The notes under the pieces were generated by a model that ran no database searches, was not told where the DNA came from, and saw only the letters and a program-made list of their open reading frames with translations. 64,000 nucleotides of DNA from Bugulina stolonifera (taxonomy: Eukaryota; Bryozoa; Gymnolaemata; Cheilostomatida; Bugulidae), in contig OW285187.1 of NCBI GenBank assembly GCA_935421135.1, positions 35,280,818-35,344,817 of the forward strand. Direction: 5' to 3'. Position numbers and translations under genes: made by a program. Of the stretch, positions 40,395 through 54,311 are shown piece after piece. Positions within the stretch are counted from its first letter, which is position 1. The number at the start of each line of letters is the position of its first letter.

Positions 40395-43300
40395 TTACAA
40401 GCTTTCCTTTTCAGTTTTAATTTCTATTTTGTCCACTCCAAGAGTATCGTCCAACCCAGTGACCGCTTGTATAGCATCTAGAAGTAACTGCAAACAAAGT
40501 GAAAACACTGAGTTATAATTCACCATTAGCCTGCCCGTATTGAGTATTACAATGAAGAGTTGTCTCTCCTCCTACCTAGGAAGTAATGAGAGGATAACTC
40601 TCACACGTGATGGCAGTTCAGCCATAGCTATACTTTGTAGGAGTACTCTAGGGCATTGGATGGATGAGTTGTAATACAATCTAATAGGCTGTAGGTCATA
40701 GCTAGGTATAGATATATCTAGAGTACAGGTGCACCTGCCTTCTGGCTGGTAATGGATGGACTAATTGTTAAGCATTGAGGAACCCATTCAGGTCAGCAGC
40801 AGTATTAGCACAAAGAGAAATACCACCCAATATTAGAGACAAGTAGTAGTTACAGGCAGCTACAGCAATGATACTAGTGTTACTACTAATACATCTTTCA
40901 CACAGGATTAGCCTGGGCTATACACCCATGTTACATTACAGTGCAATGCCTGGATATATTAAACTCCTATGGAAATACTAGAGGAGTCTAAGAATGGATT
41001 GAATTGCCCAAAAACAATAGATGAAAGCATAGACCCTGGCTGGGAGCAGCAGTAGCAAGTAGGGAATGTATTCTAGAAAGTGTAATGTGTTCTAACTCCA
41101 GAGGTGAAAATTTGTGAAAAGTTCTGCCATCACTCAGCATTGTAAAGTGTGTCTAAATATAGCATTAATATTAGTTTACCTCTTGCTATATAACAAGTAA
41201 ATATAAGAATACAGTTGAGATAATGCAGTGAAGAGGACAAAGCTAAACAGTGTTGCAAGTAGACCTACAATTGTATGTATCATCTACCTGAACCTGTGTG
41301 AACTTGTTGTAACATGTCACACTGACACCAAACTATACAGACATGGGTGTGTCAACCATGCTCTGTTTCTAACATCCATGTAGTACCATGTATGCATGTA
41401 CATGTATCTAGTGAAACAAGTACACAGTATAGGTATCCAGTGTAAGTACACAGTGTAAGTATACAGTGTATGTATACAGTGTAAGTATACCGTGTAAGTA
41501 TACAGTGTAAGTACACAGTATAGGTACACAGTGTAAGTACACAGTGTAAGTATACAGTGCATGTAAGTATACAGCGCATGTATACAGTGTAAGTACACAG
41601 TATAGGTACACAGTGTAAGTATACAGTGTAAGTATACAGTGCATGTAAGTATACAGTGTATGTATACAGTGTATGTATACAGTGTAAGTGTACAGTGTAA
41701 GTATACAGTGTAAGTATGCTATAACATACCCTGTCATCCAGGTCCTCATCTCCGGAAATTGTGATTGTATGTTTCACTCTCTTCTCTATGTAACCGTCTC
41801 TTTCAGTGGTGCACTACAAGGTAGAGGTCAAAAGTTCAGCTAGTGATACTGTTGGTGGGGGATTGGCGGGGCACACAGGAGAAACAACCAGCGAGGGAGC
41901 TGCCATACTCATTACTCAGCCATATAGAGTTTATTGCATAGTAACAGACATGTTCCACTTTATGCAGTAAGGTAACAGACATGTTACACTGTATACAGTA
42001 AGGTAACAGACATGTTCCACTTTATGCAGTAAGGTAACAGACATGTTACACTGTATACAGTAAGGTAACAGACATGTTACACTTTATGCAGTAAGGTAAC
42101 AGACATGTTACACTGTATACAGTAAGGTAACAGACATGTTACACTGTATACAGTAAGGTAACAGACATGTTACACTTTATGCAGTAAGGTAACAGACATG
42201 TTACACTGTATACAGTAAGGTAACAGACATGTTACACTGTATACAGCAAGGTAACAGACATGTTACACTGTATACAGCAAGGTAACAGACATGTTACACT
42301 GTATACAGTAAGGTAACAGACATGTTACACTGTATACAGTAAGGTAACAGACATGTTACACTGTATACAGTAAGGTAACAGACATGTCACACTGTATACA
42401 GTAAGGTAACAGACATGTCACACTGTATGCAGCAAGGTAACAGACGTGTTACAGTGCATGCAGTACGGTAACCTACTGTGCTCGTTGCTTGGAATATCCG
42501 GTGTTCATGGTTGGGTTTATGGTAGCCGTTCATGTCAGACTTAGAGTCGGGAACAAAATTAAACTGTCTTTTCTCAGTCTTGACAGTAGGAGGCGACCAA
42601 GTGGAACGGGTGGAGGGCTCATTGGACCCACCCGCAAACTTCATACTGGTTGTTTTAACAGTTGGAGGCTAAAATCAACAGCATTCACAGTGAGTGAGTA
42701 GCAAGCAGTGAATGGAACAGGTTGTTCCTTGGATAACCCCACCCACACTATAATAGCATTCATGCAGACCAGATGAGCAAGCTGTCACAGGATGGGTATC
42801 ATCTTAGTTAATAAGCCAATCAGAGTGCAGACAAAGCAGCAACAGCATATCCAATGCCCCATGAGTCACATGTCTCAAATATAAAGTATATTTCAAACAT
42901 TTCACTCAAATGCAAAGTTGATTTAGTTAGGAATTACACAGATGTGGGAAATTCTAATTCAGTATGTACACGATGTAGCCAATTGGTGAGAACTAATTTA
43001 GTACGTAGCAAAGTGGCAAGTAATTAGAGTAAGCACAGATAAGCAGTAGAACATACCACACCCACATTAATAACCTTCTCGCATCTTTCTGCTGTGGCCA
43101 GTTTGATGGACTTGTCCATTCCTCCAGTGGGCATGACCCCTGCTGACTCGAGGCTGAATAAAGGTAGCGGTAGTTCTCCAACTCCAAATCGAGGCACAGC
43201 TATCGGTGGTGGTTGCGACTTTGGCGTTGAACTGCTAGGGTGAGAGTTACTTCCTCTAGGTGATGATTTAGATGGAGAGGTGGGGGTTGATCGACCAGGT

Positions 43301-46300
43301 GATATTGGTTGTGAGTCGGTAGATGAAAGCTACAAACAGGGAGGTAATGCTGTGACATGTAGAGCATTGAAATGTCTAGTAAGGGTGACCTATTATCAGG
43401 TATGTATATCTATAAAGAATAGACTGTGTACAAATCCAAACTGTAAACTTTGTCATTAAAGCGGTTTTGATCATTTTAGAGTTATCTTCTCAATGTTGAC
43501 CAATGAAATGTTTAAATTTTCTGACATTTCACCAAATACAACTCAACTCAACCACCAAACAATAACATGTGCTGTACGTACAACTGCTCAGCATCAAATG
43601 AGTACATCACACCAACATTGAGTTGTATTCTCTGGTGCTACATGTATGTTGGGTTTAGAGTAAGCCACTGTTCTATGACTAACTCACATATATACTGCAT
43701 ACCTAATACTAATGACAGGTTACTGAATAATATTAATTTGTAAACATATTCACAATAAATGAGTTGATAATATCACAATCTGATAAATCTGTAGAGATTG
43801 TCATCAGTATGACAATGATATGACAATGATAGGAGATGAGGTATACAGATACATGACACCTGTGATAGGGTACAAAGTACCTGTGGAGCACCTGCAGATG
43901 TCAGAACATTCTCATCTACAGGTACTAGCTCTGACATGTCAGCACACTGGTTAGGCTGTCTGCTGCTACTACTATTGAGCCTCTCTTTCGGTACAGGTTT
44001 CCTGTATTGTCCATTAGGAGTACGGTGAGAAGAAGTGGCTTGACTAGGTAGTATATCGGTATCGCACTCTGTCCCAGCCTCACCATTCACTAGATTGTCT
44101 GTACCTAATGCACTCGAGTCGGGGCCTAGAGAGTCTGGGGTAGGGATACGTGTACGGGAGTTATGTGCCCCTCGTGATGCTGACATACCACTCACACTGT
44201 CACCTGGTATGTATTCTCCATAGTCATCCATTGATATGTCTACCAGCTGATCTGTACCTCTTGTTGCACGACCCTGCAGTTAGACAAGATTATATGTTTG
44301 GCTGAATTCTTAGCAAAGATTATACAACTTGTGCATATTGAAACAACTCAATTGCTGTATACACTGTTTGTATACGAATATACACTGTCTGTATACGAAT
44401 ATACACTGTCTGTATACGAATATACACTGTCTGTATACGAATATACACTGTCTGTATACGAATATATACCGTCTGTATACGAATATACACCGTCTGTATA
44501 CGAATATACACAGTCTGTATACGAATATATACCGTCTGTATACGAATATATACCGTCTGTATACGAATATACACCGTCTGTATACGAATATACATAGTCT
44601 GTATACGAATATACATAGTCTGTATACGAATATACATAGTCTGTATACGAATATACACTGTCTGTATACGAATATACACTGCCTGTATATGAACATACAC
44701 TGTCTGTATATGAATATACACATGCAATTGGAAACTCTCCAGCTTATGGTATTCCATAGCCAAGCTGCCACACTGTCGTATACATGCATATGTAGTGTTA
44801 CTATAGGGGAGGGCAGTTGATGCGTATAAGTCAGTATATCTACAGTGAAATTATACTACATGAATGCACATGCAAGTATACTACAAGTCAAGCTGTTAAT
44901 ATAAAGGTTAAACAGTGGAGTTATCTACTCAACAACAAACACTGAGTGATAAACTAGTCACTAATAGAACACAATACACTCAGTTAGTACTACTAGAACA
45001 GTACATTGTATAACATTATATACAGTGGTGTAGACAACTCCTCATCTATAGACAACAAACAGAATATGAAACCAATGTAAGTACATGTGTTGGAGGTTAG
45101 GTCAGTGTTATACATGAACATAACATGCACATGCATGCAGTGTTATATTATACTATCACTACTAATTTTACTGTGTTTGTTATGTTTGGCACATGCTGAC
45201 ATGTTTTGACACACACTGATGCATGCAAACTTAAACAACCTGTTCATGTGATTGCGTGGAGTTTTTCTCAAGGCTCAGTGAAGGCACCAGAACTCTACCA
45301 GCTTTGTCCTGCCATTGAGAAACCAAATATACAACAATGCATTGTGGATGGCAATGCATTGTGGGAGCAATTGCAAACTATTATAATTGAATATTATGTT
45401 AGAAGAGAGAAGTACTGCTGTAGTATTGGGTAGGGTAGATCATTAAACGATTTAACTAAGAGTATAACTTACCATTCTAATTAAATAATCTTTTCTGTAC
45501 TGAAACACACACCAATCTTACTACTGATGACATTATGTCATGATATACAATGTACATGCGTGTATAGTGTAAGCTTGTAGTTATTACTGGGCACTGTCAG
45601 GAGGAGACAACTCTACACATTGGTATATTATTACTACATACTACTATTTAGCACATACCCCAACAGTGTTATAGTTTCTATCTACAGTAGGTTCCCTGCT
45701 ATGCAGTCTAGTAGATGGTATAGGCATGGTACTTGTACTCTGGTGTAGTCCTGGGTATGTATCAGATGACATGATGCTGTTACATCGAGAGAACGACTTC
45801 CTCGGTGTGCCTGCAACCCCACATATTACACTATGTATAACATGCTCAAGTGCTGCACACATATTACACTAGGTAAATATGCTCAAGTGTTGAAGGGTGA
45901 AATGTAGTTCAAGTAACATCAAATATACACTTGGCCTCAGGCCCCACACTCACCAATATTCCTAAGCTGGGCCTGTGTACGACCAGACATACGCCACCTC
46001 TTAGAACCGAAGCCCCTCAGGGTACCAGTGTCAGTTGGTTCAGGATGTTTTAGTCTGAAGAACTGATGATTCTCCACAGCTATTCTCCACAACCTCTTGG
46101 CTAACTTAGGTGTGGGCAGTTTAAACCCCAAAGTTTTCTGTTCTCTCTCAAACTATAACATCACAATAACAATGTATGTATTGTAAACGTACTTAGTACT
46201 GGTGTTTGAGAGGTGGTGTAGTGTACAACCCATGTATACGAGTCATATAGGGCCTATAGTCATGATGTCTCAATGTTACGCTATACTGCTATATTACACT

Positions 46301-49300
46301 TAGTAAAGGGAGGTGATATGACCAGCTCCCTTCTCCCTACTCTGTACAATGTGTATATTTAGAACTTTTCCACTGCCAGCTGTCTCTGTAGGCATCGGTA
46401 TTCAGCCAGTGGTCACCTTTGACCTCTCCATAACTAGGTGATGACTTGAGTATAGGGTATGGTACAGTACAGAGGCAGCAGGTATAGAATGACAATCACA
46501 CAGGAATGTGCTAGCTGGCAGTCGACTGTACACCATATACCCTGCCCTGGGTATGACACATGTTTTTATATCAAACAATATTTATTTTGACAGAACAGAT
46601 CACTATTGAATAATTGAATGTGCCAGTGTGGGTTGGGTAATTAGAACTAGTCTAAACAAGCAGATATGTGGCCCAGATTTGGAATGCTACACACTGTACA
46701 CAGTATACAAATATACATGACTGTATTACTACACGTACATACATGCATAATACAGTATAACACACTACTATTTACTGGACATGTGATGTATGACTGCTCA
46801 TGTCTATAACATAGATAACACAGTGTATCGCATCTAAAGGGTCTATTATATTGGTCATGGAGTCCAGATAATAAATTATTAATAAACAATAAAACTATTA
46901 GACTGTGTAATAATTAGAGACAATACTGGAGGTAACCCAGTACACAGGTGTGCAGTGCAGTGTGGGTATATACAACTGTAACTGTACTTACATCACCTGG
47001 CCGGACCTTTAAATGAAACACTGTAGTCTTATATGAGAGTTTGAGTATTCTCGGCCATTTATAGGATTCCATACGAAGTCTTCCGTGATATATATACAGT
47101 CCACTGGCTGACACACCAATCTTTATCTAACAGAAACAGTACAGTTCATGTGATACATGTATATATCCATGTCATATAGTAGTATGCACCATGTAGGCTA
47201 CATTGTATATTGGTTCAGAGTTGCCTCTACATCCGATACAACTGGGGTATTACCTCCCCCTACATATCAGTAAGTGAGCTCTCCACAACACTTACAGATC
47301 TGCCAGTGGAGTCTTTTACTGGATGGAAGTCCATACCGTATAACGCACATTTCTTTGCATTTGTGAGAAATTCAAGATCAGCTTCAGCTGGAGTTAGACC
47401 CCTGTAACATGATACAGCATATACTACGTGTATATACTACATACAGCATATACTACATGGCTGCATATACTACATAGTACACACGGCATGTACTACATGC
47501 AGTATATACTATATAGATGTACTACATACAGCATATATTACATACAGCATATACTAGGCTACATACATGTACATGTTTATGGTTACATGTCTTGATACTT
47601 GATAAGAGAGTACAATTAGCCATCAAATCAATATTTACATTGCAAATCTTTACAACAAGCCAAGTATAGAATCTAGGAGTAATAAACTAGCTATATTATA
47701 TACTGTAGTTAGCAGTGACTCATGTACAGTATATTAGGCTAGATACTGTATATATTCTATGGTAGAGTACAATGCAGTCTACTACACAGTATAGTATAAC
47801 AACCTACATAGATAAACAAGGCACTTACTTGCAGGTTTTATGCAGGTCATTGATACGCATTAACAACTCTTCACTTTGATTAGGTGCAAAGTTGTACGCC
47901 CTGAGATACTCCACACCAACGTGCTGTGTTCTGTCAAAGTCGTCTATTTCACCCTGGGCAGTGTAGGAGCCGAGCACGGCTAACGTCTGAAAGGAGGCTG
48001 GTAGTCTACCGGTAAACAGGTCTTGTCGTATCTGTAGAACTATGAGATACCTGGTGAGATCCTCGTTCAGCTGCTCTGGTGCTGGAGGGTAGAACTTGAG
48101 CTCCCAGTAGAACACCATGTCCTTAGCTGTACAATATATTCAACATAGCTTAGGTTGGCATGACTTGATCCTAACCGCACAGTTACAACCATGTCTACCT
48201 TGTAGAGAAAATATGTGGAGTGTAGACCACTGGACAAACAGACCGACAGACAGACTGACAGACAGACAGACGGATGAACAGACAAGCAGATGGATGTATA
48301 TGTATGATATGTAGTTGTCAAGGGAGTGCACCATTACACTCAATACCAGCTAGCACACTGCTGCTGTTTGTACAGTACACAGCACAGAACACAGTTACAG
48401 TAGCCTACATGTATATAGGACTGAAGATGAACTGATACTAACAGTATTATAGTGGACTGACCACAGACCAAGGGTCAGCAGACATATGGCACACTGACTC
48501 AATACATAATTATACACTCCTAATGTTCTTATCAACAGATTTATCCCTCAGACTACAACTATAGTAGTACAATAGTGTGTGCCAAACTGTTTAGCATAAT
48601 GTAACTTTTCATTAAATTGTCAATAGAGTTTGCATCAGCTGTATCTAATATGGAATTATCTCCTCATTGCCTCTTATACAGCGTACTTCACACTACGTAC
48701 CAACATATACATGTATATACTACTACTCTATACTCTATATGGGGTGTATGGGGCATGTGTGATGCCTGCCACTGTATGCTGACAGCTCCTAGTGCCAGAG
48801 CACATCATAATATTCACTGGGTAATATCAAAATAATATATCCTTGTCTTGGGAGAAATGTTTTGATATATTAGTCATCTACACTTCACATAATGTTATGT
48901 AAATGTAATGTGACAAAACTGATCATTAATTCACATTGTTACAGTGTTATATCACGACATGTTGGTGTGAACTGTATAGTATTGTACTGAGGTAGGCATA
49001 CATATAGCCAGGTAGTACAGGCAGTGTAGCACAGTGTGGTGTGGGAGAAAGGCAGCACATACAACTTGTATATAAAAATACTCTATTTGCTAGTCAACTG
49101 TTTAGCTATATACAGAGAACCTGCTATCACTTTGTTTATATTCACAACACAGCAGATCAACTTCTCAATCTATTTGATATGCCATAATAATACTCTAACA
49201 TTTCAGATGTTAGCATGAAACCAGCATACAGTATACAGCATACAGTATACAGTATACAGTATACATCATACAGTATACAGCATACAGTATACAGTATACA

Positions 49301-52300
49301 GTATACATCATACAGTATACAGTATACAGCATACAGTATACAGCATACAGTATACATCATACAGTATACAGTATACAGCATACAATCAGCTAAATGTAAC
49401 CTAAACTATATCGTGTCCACTACTCGAATATAATACTAATAGAATACTAATACATATTTTGTACATGTACATACTATTAGTTGGGTGGACATGTACCTGT
49501 AGATACATAGCAGTAGTTGTGTCACAGACAGTACTGATTGAATCAACTTACGGGAACAGTATAACAATGCCATGCCAACAATGTCTTAGTTTATAGTTTC
49601 TACTTGACCATAATTACAGTAATTACAAACAAAATAATAAACAACATAAACAATAGAGGGAGTTTTATCATAACATTCAGTGTATTGGCCTATATAACCT
49701 GTACAAAGGAGGGAAAGTGTAGGATACAACTCTATCTTACAAGTAGTGCACTTCTCTATGGGTAGTATGGGTATTGTGGGTAGTACGGGTAGTGCCCCTT
49801 CCCAACTAACTACACACATTATTTGAAGGCTAACTCTTCATGAACTAGCACCATACTTAGACCCAATTGCGTTTGGAGATGTGGGAAAACATACATTATA
49901 TGTGTATATTCTGTATAATACTGTATAATACATAGGTGTATGTGTTATGTAAATAGTGGATCAGCTATATGTAATATTATAATTATAATATGTGTAAGAC
50001 CTATCTATTTACACATCTACTGACCATAACATAGTATGTAACATTAGATACATGTTACAGTAGGTGTATACAACTGTATTTCATACTCTACTATTATACT
50101 CAGTGTAACTAGCTATCACTACTATAATATGATGTAATGTAAGCTAACAGTTGAAGAAACATGTACACAACATACTGAAATACAACAAATTACATGTAGT
50201 GGAGGAATGTGTATCAAATACTAAATAATGAACCATTTATTTCCTATCTACTACAACACTCCAGTAAGTGTAAGGTGGTGTGTGGAGAGATAGTATAACT
50301 ATATTATAGTGTAAGGTGGTGTGTGGAGAGATAGTATAGCTATATTATAGTGTAAGGTGGTGTGTGGAGAGATAGTATAGCTATATTATAGTGTAAGGTG
50401 GTGTGTGGAGAGATAGTATAGCTATATTATAGTGTAAGGTGGTGTGTGGAGAGATAGTATAGCTATATTATAGTGTAAGGTGGTGTGTGGAGAGATAGTA
50501 TAGCTATATTATAGTGTAAGGTGGTGTGTGGAGAGATAGTATAGCTATATTATAGTGTAAGGTGGTGTGTGGAGAGATAGTATAGCTATATTATAGTGTA
50601 AGGTGGTGTGTGGAGAGATAGTATAGCTATATTATAGTGTAAGGTGGTGTGTGGAGAGATAGTATTGCTATATTATAGTGTAAGGTGGTGTGTGGAGAGA
50701 TAGTATAGCTACATTATAGTGTAAGGTGGTGTGTGGAGAGATAGTATAGCTATATTATAGTGGGGAGTAACTAACAGCCTGCCAGCCCTTCACATTTAGA
50801 TTGATTACCATGTGGATTATGTCCATATATGTAATACTGTAGTTACTGCCTGCAGCTGATATTGCAAGGGAATGATTGAAACCCCTTCACTATATTATAC
50901 ATGTACATTAGTGGTCTGTAGTAGAGTGGTAGCAGCGATTCCCGTTGGACTAGTCTTATACAGTACAGAGTATATTATATTCTAGAAATTACCCAGTTAT
51001 ACCATGTACCATGTACTATGTACTCGTACCATGCGATGTGTACTGTGCACTGTGTACTACGCTATGTGATGTGCACTGTGTACTACGCTATGTGATGTGC
51101 ACTATGTACTACGCTATGTGATGTGCACTGTGTACTACGCTATGTGTTGTGCACTGTGTACTACGCTATGTGATGTGCACTGTGTAATATGCTATGTGAT
51201 GTGCACTGTGTAATAATATGTGTATATGAGCAGAGAGACACTTACTGGACTCCATTTGCTTGTCAATTCTCTTATCCAAGTTCAACCAGTACTGTAAGCA
51301 AAAAGGGAATCATACACTGGAGTCAGTACATGGAATATAATATTATGACATACACACCCAGTATTACCAGTTCTAGTAAATATCTGATTACTTATATATT
51401 AGCTTACTGCATATGATAACCAATTAATCTATTTATTATATGAGTGTACAATGTCTAGTTTAAAATGTACAGTGTTCAATGGTCAGTTTCACTCTCCCCA
51501 CACATGGGATACTTACCCTGGCATACTGTCTGCCCACACATGGGATACTTACCCTGACATACTGTCTCCCCACACATGGGATACTTACCCTGACATACTG
51601 TCTCCCCACACATGGGATACTTACCCTGACATACTGTCTCCCCACACATAGGATATACTTACCCTGACATTCTGGGAACTTCTATATGATATACTGAAAT
51701 AGTCAGCTTCCTCTAGGCTCAGCTTCTGTGCCACATTGTCAAACAGGACTTTCCCAAGTGCATTTTTCTAAACAGAATAGCTAGCATTACTCTAAATGTA
51801 CTGTAGACTATCTAACATGGTAGAAGAACTTTCAGAGAAACCATCCAACATGTTTGCATCAAAAAGGACACAGGTAATGAGTAACTAATTGTAGTAACTG
51901 ATTCATACAGGAGTAGCTAGTGGTTGGGAGGCTATGGGCCTCAGATAGCACTAATAGCCTACTAGGAAGTACTTATAAACCAGAGTAAGGTTCACTGAAC
52001 CCAGTAGCATTTCCCTGGAAATAACTTCGAGTGAAATAATATCACCATGAGTGGGCATAGTCAATGTGGAGTAGTAGGGGTTAGGGGTACAGTAATGTGG
52101 AGTAGTAGGGGCTAGGGGTACAGTAATGTGGAGTAGTAGGGGTTAGGGGTACAGTAATGTGGAGTAGTAGGGGCTAGGGGTACAGTAATGTGGAGTAGTA
52201 GGGGCTAGGGGTACAGTAATGTGGAGTAGTAGGGGCTAGGGGTACAGTAATGTGGAGTAGTAGGGGCTAGGGGTACAGTAATGTGGAGTAGTAGGGGCTA

Positions 52301-54311
52301 GGGGTACAGTAATGTGGAGTAGTAGGGGCTAGGGGTACAGCAATGTGGAGTAGTAAGGGCTAAGGGTACAGTAATGTGGAGTAGTAGGGGCTAGGGGTAC
52401 AGTAATGTGGAGTAGTAGGGGCTAGGGGTACAGTAATGTGGAGTAGTAGGGGCTAGGGGTACAGTAATGTGGAGTAGTAGGGGCTAGGGGTACAGTAATG
52501 TGGAGTAGTAGGGGCTAGGGGTACAGCAATGTGGAGTAGTAAGGGCTAAGGGTACAGTAATGTGGAGTAGTAGGGGCTAGGGGTACAGTAATGTGGAGTA
52601 GTAGGGGCTAGGGGTACAGTAATGTGGAGTAGTAGGGGCTACGGGCACAGTGGGTCAGTTAACTGGACCCATACATCAAGTTCCCAGTTGGGTGAATATG
52701 GCTCTGGTGCCACATAGCTAAAAGTTCCAATCAGATAAGAGCATTGGTCACAAGGCATGGGCTGTAAACTGCAGTCCCAGCCAGTCTGTGAGACCATTAA
52801 ATTATTATTCATTAAAGAGGCTTTGAAGTGATAAAACTATTTAGCTAATATACCTATGACTGGACACTAAACATAAACACCATAATATCCATTGATGCAC
52901 ATGTAGGTGTAGAATATCTAGACATTGGCAGATAAAACTGTCTATGAGTGTGTGCATGACTAGACTTACAGCTATTTCAACCTGGAAGTTTTCCCCATCC
53001 AGTAGTATCACTCTACACACAACCATCTTGGGCTCGTTAGCTTTAAAGGCCAGTAGCCTCTGGCTCAGTGATCTGGATAGCCTTGATAAGCTGTTGTAGT
53101 TGGATCTCCTGCTAATAGTTGGACTGGCTGGTATTTGATACGCACCTCTGTTCTGAGCATAGAAATCCAATTGACCCTAAATACAAAAGTAATATATTAC
53201 AGATTACAGATATAGGATCTACACTACAATAATTACTACACAAACTGCCATCACTCAATTACGATGGTGTAGAAATAGATAATGCTGACATTGAAAGAGA
53301 ATATTGGTATCAAGGCTTGGCCACACAATCGCAAATAGCGGGGAAATCCATTAAATCTATAAGTTTGTACAGAATCTCTTTCAGACAGCAGTGGTAAGTG
53401 TTGGTTCACTTGTCAACAAACAACTGTATGGCTCATTGCAAACGCTCTGTCTGTGCGTTGGGACGCCACCCCATAGGACGCAACTCGCACGTTTTAATGC
53501 GATCATGTGACCAAGCCCTTAATGCAATGGAAAACAAGATCTAAAAATGTTAATAAACTGCTGAGCTTGTGGATGTTTATCAGTAGTCATGCTGTGAAAA
53601 ACATTTACATTATAGTATGGTAGTAATAGTATAATACTAAACTACACTACACTAAGCTATACTATACTACACTTCGCATAATATAATGATTATATGCTAA
53701 CACGTATAGGATGCAAATAGAGCCAGCAGTTACTCTACAAGCTGCCAGGATAAAGGCATTGCATTGTAATAACAGTGCCAGTCATACATCATGCACTTGT
53801 TTAATATTTTTTATTGTGTTGGTAAAGTTCCTTTAATTTCAAGATTGTGAAATGACGTAAGCGGTAACCAAACCACCCATGCAGTTGATTGCAGCCTGAA
53901 GTCTGTACGAGTATGACAAGGGCAGTGTTGTACTGTAGTCAGTCATTCAAGATGATTTATTACATAAACACCAGTTAAATTTCTGGCGAACTGCAATTCA
54001 CATGGACATTGCAGAAAGCAACTAATATCAGTGTGTCCTTAGAAGAATTTGAGTGATATACATCAGTTGGAAGGATTTGTCCATCTATCTTGGTATGCCA
54101 CAGAAGATTAAAGCAGTTAGTAGTTAGTTTGTAAATAGTAAATGTACAAATATATTTTGCGTGGTAGTACAAAGCTTGGCAAAGGCGGACTAGGGATTCT
54201 ACAGCAAACAGTAGGCTACACCCTAGTGGTAGACCAAAGTCCTCTCCTATTAGCCTAAACCTTTATTTATGGCATGCTACAACTTACAACTCCATCATAT
54301 TGGTTAGCCAT
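40395..54311 (-). CDS. EPB41: Protein 4.1 family FERM protein, 14 coding exons, 768 aa
   Basis: Links membrane proteins to the spectrin-actin skeleton and to cell junctions. Exons in transcript order: 54311-54288, 53176-52970, 51767-51663, 51291-51246, 48126-47829, 47401-47296, 47126-46992, 46152-45954, 45810-45659, 44273-43881, 43329-43057, 42668-42477, 41813-41730, 40487-40395; total 2307 nt, in phase. The FERM domain begins near residue 58 ([18 protein letters not shown]), followed by [59 protein letters not shown] and the F3 lobe [18 protein letters not shown], then a FERM-adjacent segment [13 protein letters not shown] Ser/Pro-rich middle follows, and the C-terminal domain is [14 protein letters not shown] then [20 protein letters not shown]. 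No spectrin-actin-binding segment is visible, as in other invertebrate members. Which vertebrate 4.1 paralogue is closest cannot be told. Confidence 0.93.
41418..41722. repeat. Minisatellite, 12-bp unit, about 25 copies
   Basis: TACAGTGTAAGT-type units with ACACAGTATAGG variants, beginning about 10 bp inside the intron from the donor of protein 4.1 exon 13 (41730, minus strand). The plus strand contains many GTAAGT motifs, but the gene runs the other way. Confidence 0.92.
41936..42474. repeat. Minisatellite, 31-bp unit, about 17 copies, at the exon 12 donor
   Basis: Units GGTAACAGACATGTTACACT plus GTATACAGTAA run up to the donor of protein 4.1 exon 12 (42477, minus strand). The first intron bases (GTAGGTTACC) already belong to the repeat phase. 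Confidence 0.93.
44362..44718. repeat. Minisatellite, 21-bp unit, about 17 copies
   Basis: Units TGTCTGTATACGAATATACA plus C in the protein 4.1 intron between exons 9 and 10, about 90 bp from the exon 10 acceptor. Three frames are open on each strand because the unit lacks stops. Confidence 0.93.
48236..48292. repeat. GACA-rich microsatellite
   Basis: Imperfect (CAGA)n/(GACA)n with GACGG and GACTG variants in a protein 4.1 intron, near exon 5. Confidence 0.85.
49218..49385. repeat. 7-bp satellite-like array
   Basis: TATACAG units with CATACAG and CATCATACAG variants, in the long protein 4.1 intron between exons 4 and 5. Confidence 0.9.
50262..50761. repeat. Minisatellite, 41-bp unit, 12 copies, nearly identical
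   Basis: Units GTGTAAGGTGGTGTGTGGAG plus AGATAGTATAGCTATATTATA. Copies are almost identical (only about three base changes over 500 bp), so this is a recently amplified or homogenised array. It lies in a protein 4.1 intron. Confidence 0.95.
51044..51215. repeat. Minisatellite, 26-bp unit, about 7 copies
   Basis: Units TGTACTACGCTATGTGATGT plus GCACTG end about 30 bp from the donor of protein 4.1 exon 4 (51246, minus strand). Confidence 0.9.
51498..51665. repeat. Minisatellite, 36-bp unit, 4-5 copies, carrying the exon 3 donor
   Basis: Plus-strand units contain CACACATGGGATACTTACCC followed by TGACATACTGT. On the minus strand each unit reads ATGTCAGGGTAAGT, which is the end of protein 4.1 exon 3 (ATGTCAGG) joined to its GTAAGT donor. 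The authentic junction is at 51663. Confidence 0.95.
52068..52655. repeat. G-rich minisatellite, 31-bp unit, about 19 copies
   Basis: Plus-strand units GGAGTAGTAGGGGCTAGGGG plus TACAGTAATGT, each with two runs of four G. A higher-order period is visible: a variant block with TAAGGGCTAAGGG recurs about 180 bp apart. It lies in the protein 4.1 intron between exons 2 and 3. Confidence 0.95.
53312..53520. mobile_element. MITE-like inverted-repeat element, about 209 bp
   Basis: Left end AAGGCTTGGCCACACAATCG matches the complement of the right end (CGATCATGTGACCAAGCCCTT) with a few changes. The inside is CpG-richer than the host intron (protein 4.1 intron 1) and non-coding. Confidence 0.6.

Noticed and set aside
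44310..44820. Open frames of about 160 codons on both strands (for example CIFVYRQ repeats)
   Set aside because: Translation of the 21-bp minisatellite in a protein 4.1 intron.
45206..45433. 75-codon plus-strand open frame in a protein 4.1 intron
   Set aside because: No recognisable domain and antisense to a well-supported gene; treated as chance.
49218..49385. Telomere-like 7-bp repeats
   Set aside because: TATACAG is not a known telomere unit, the array is short, variable and lies inside an intron.
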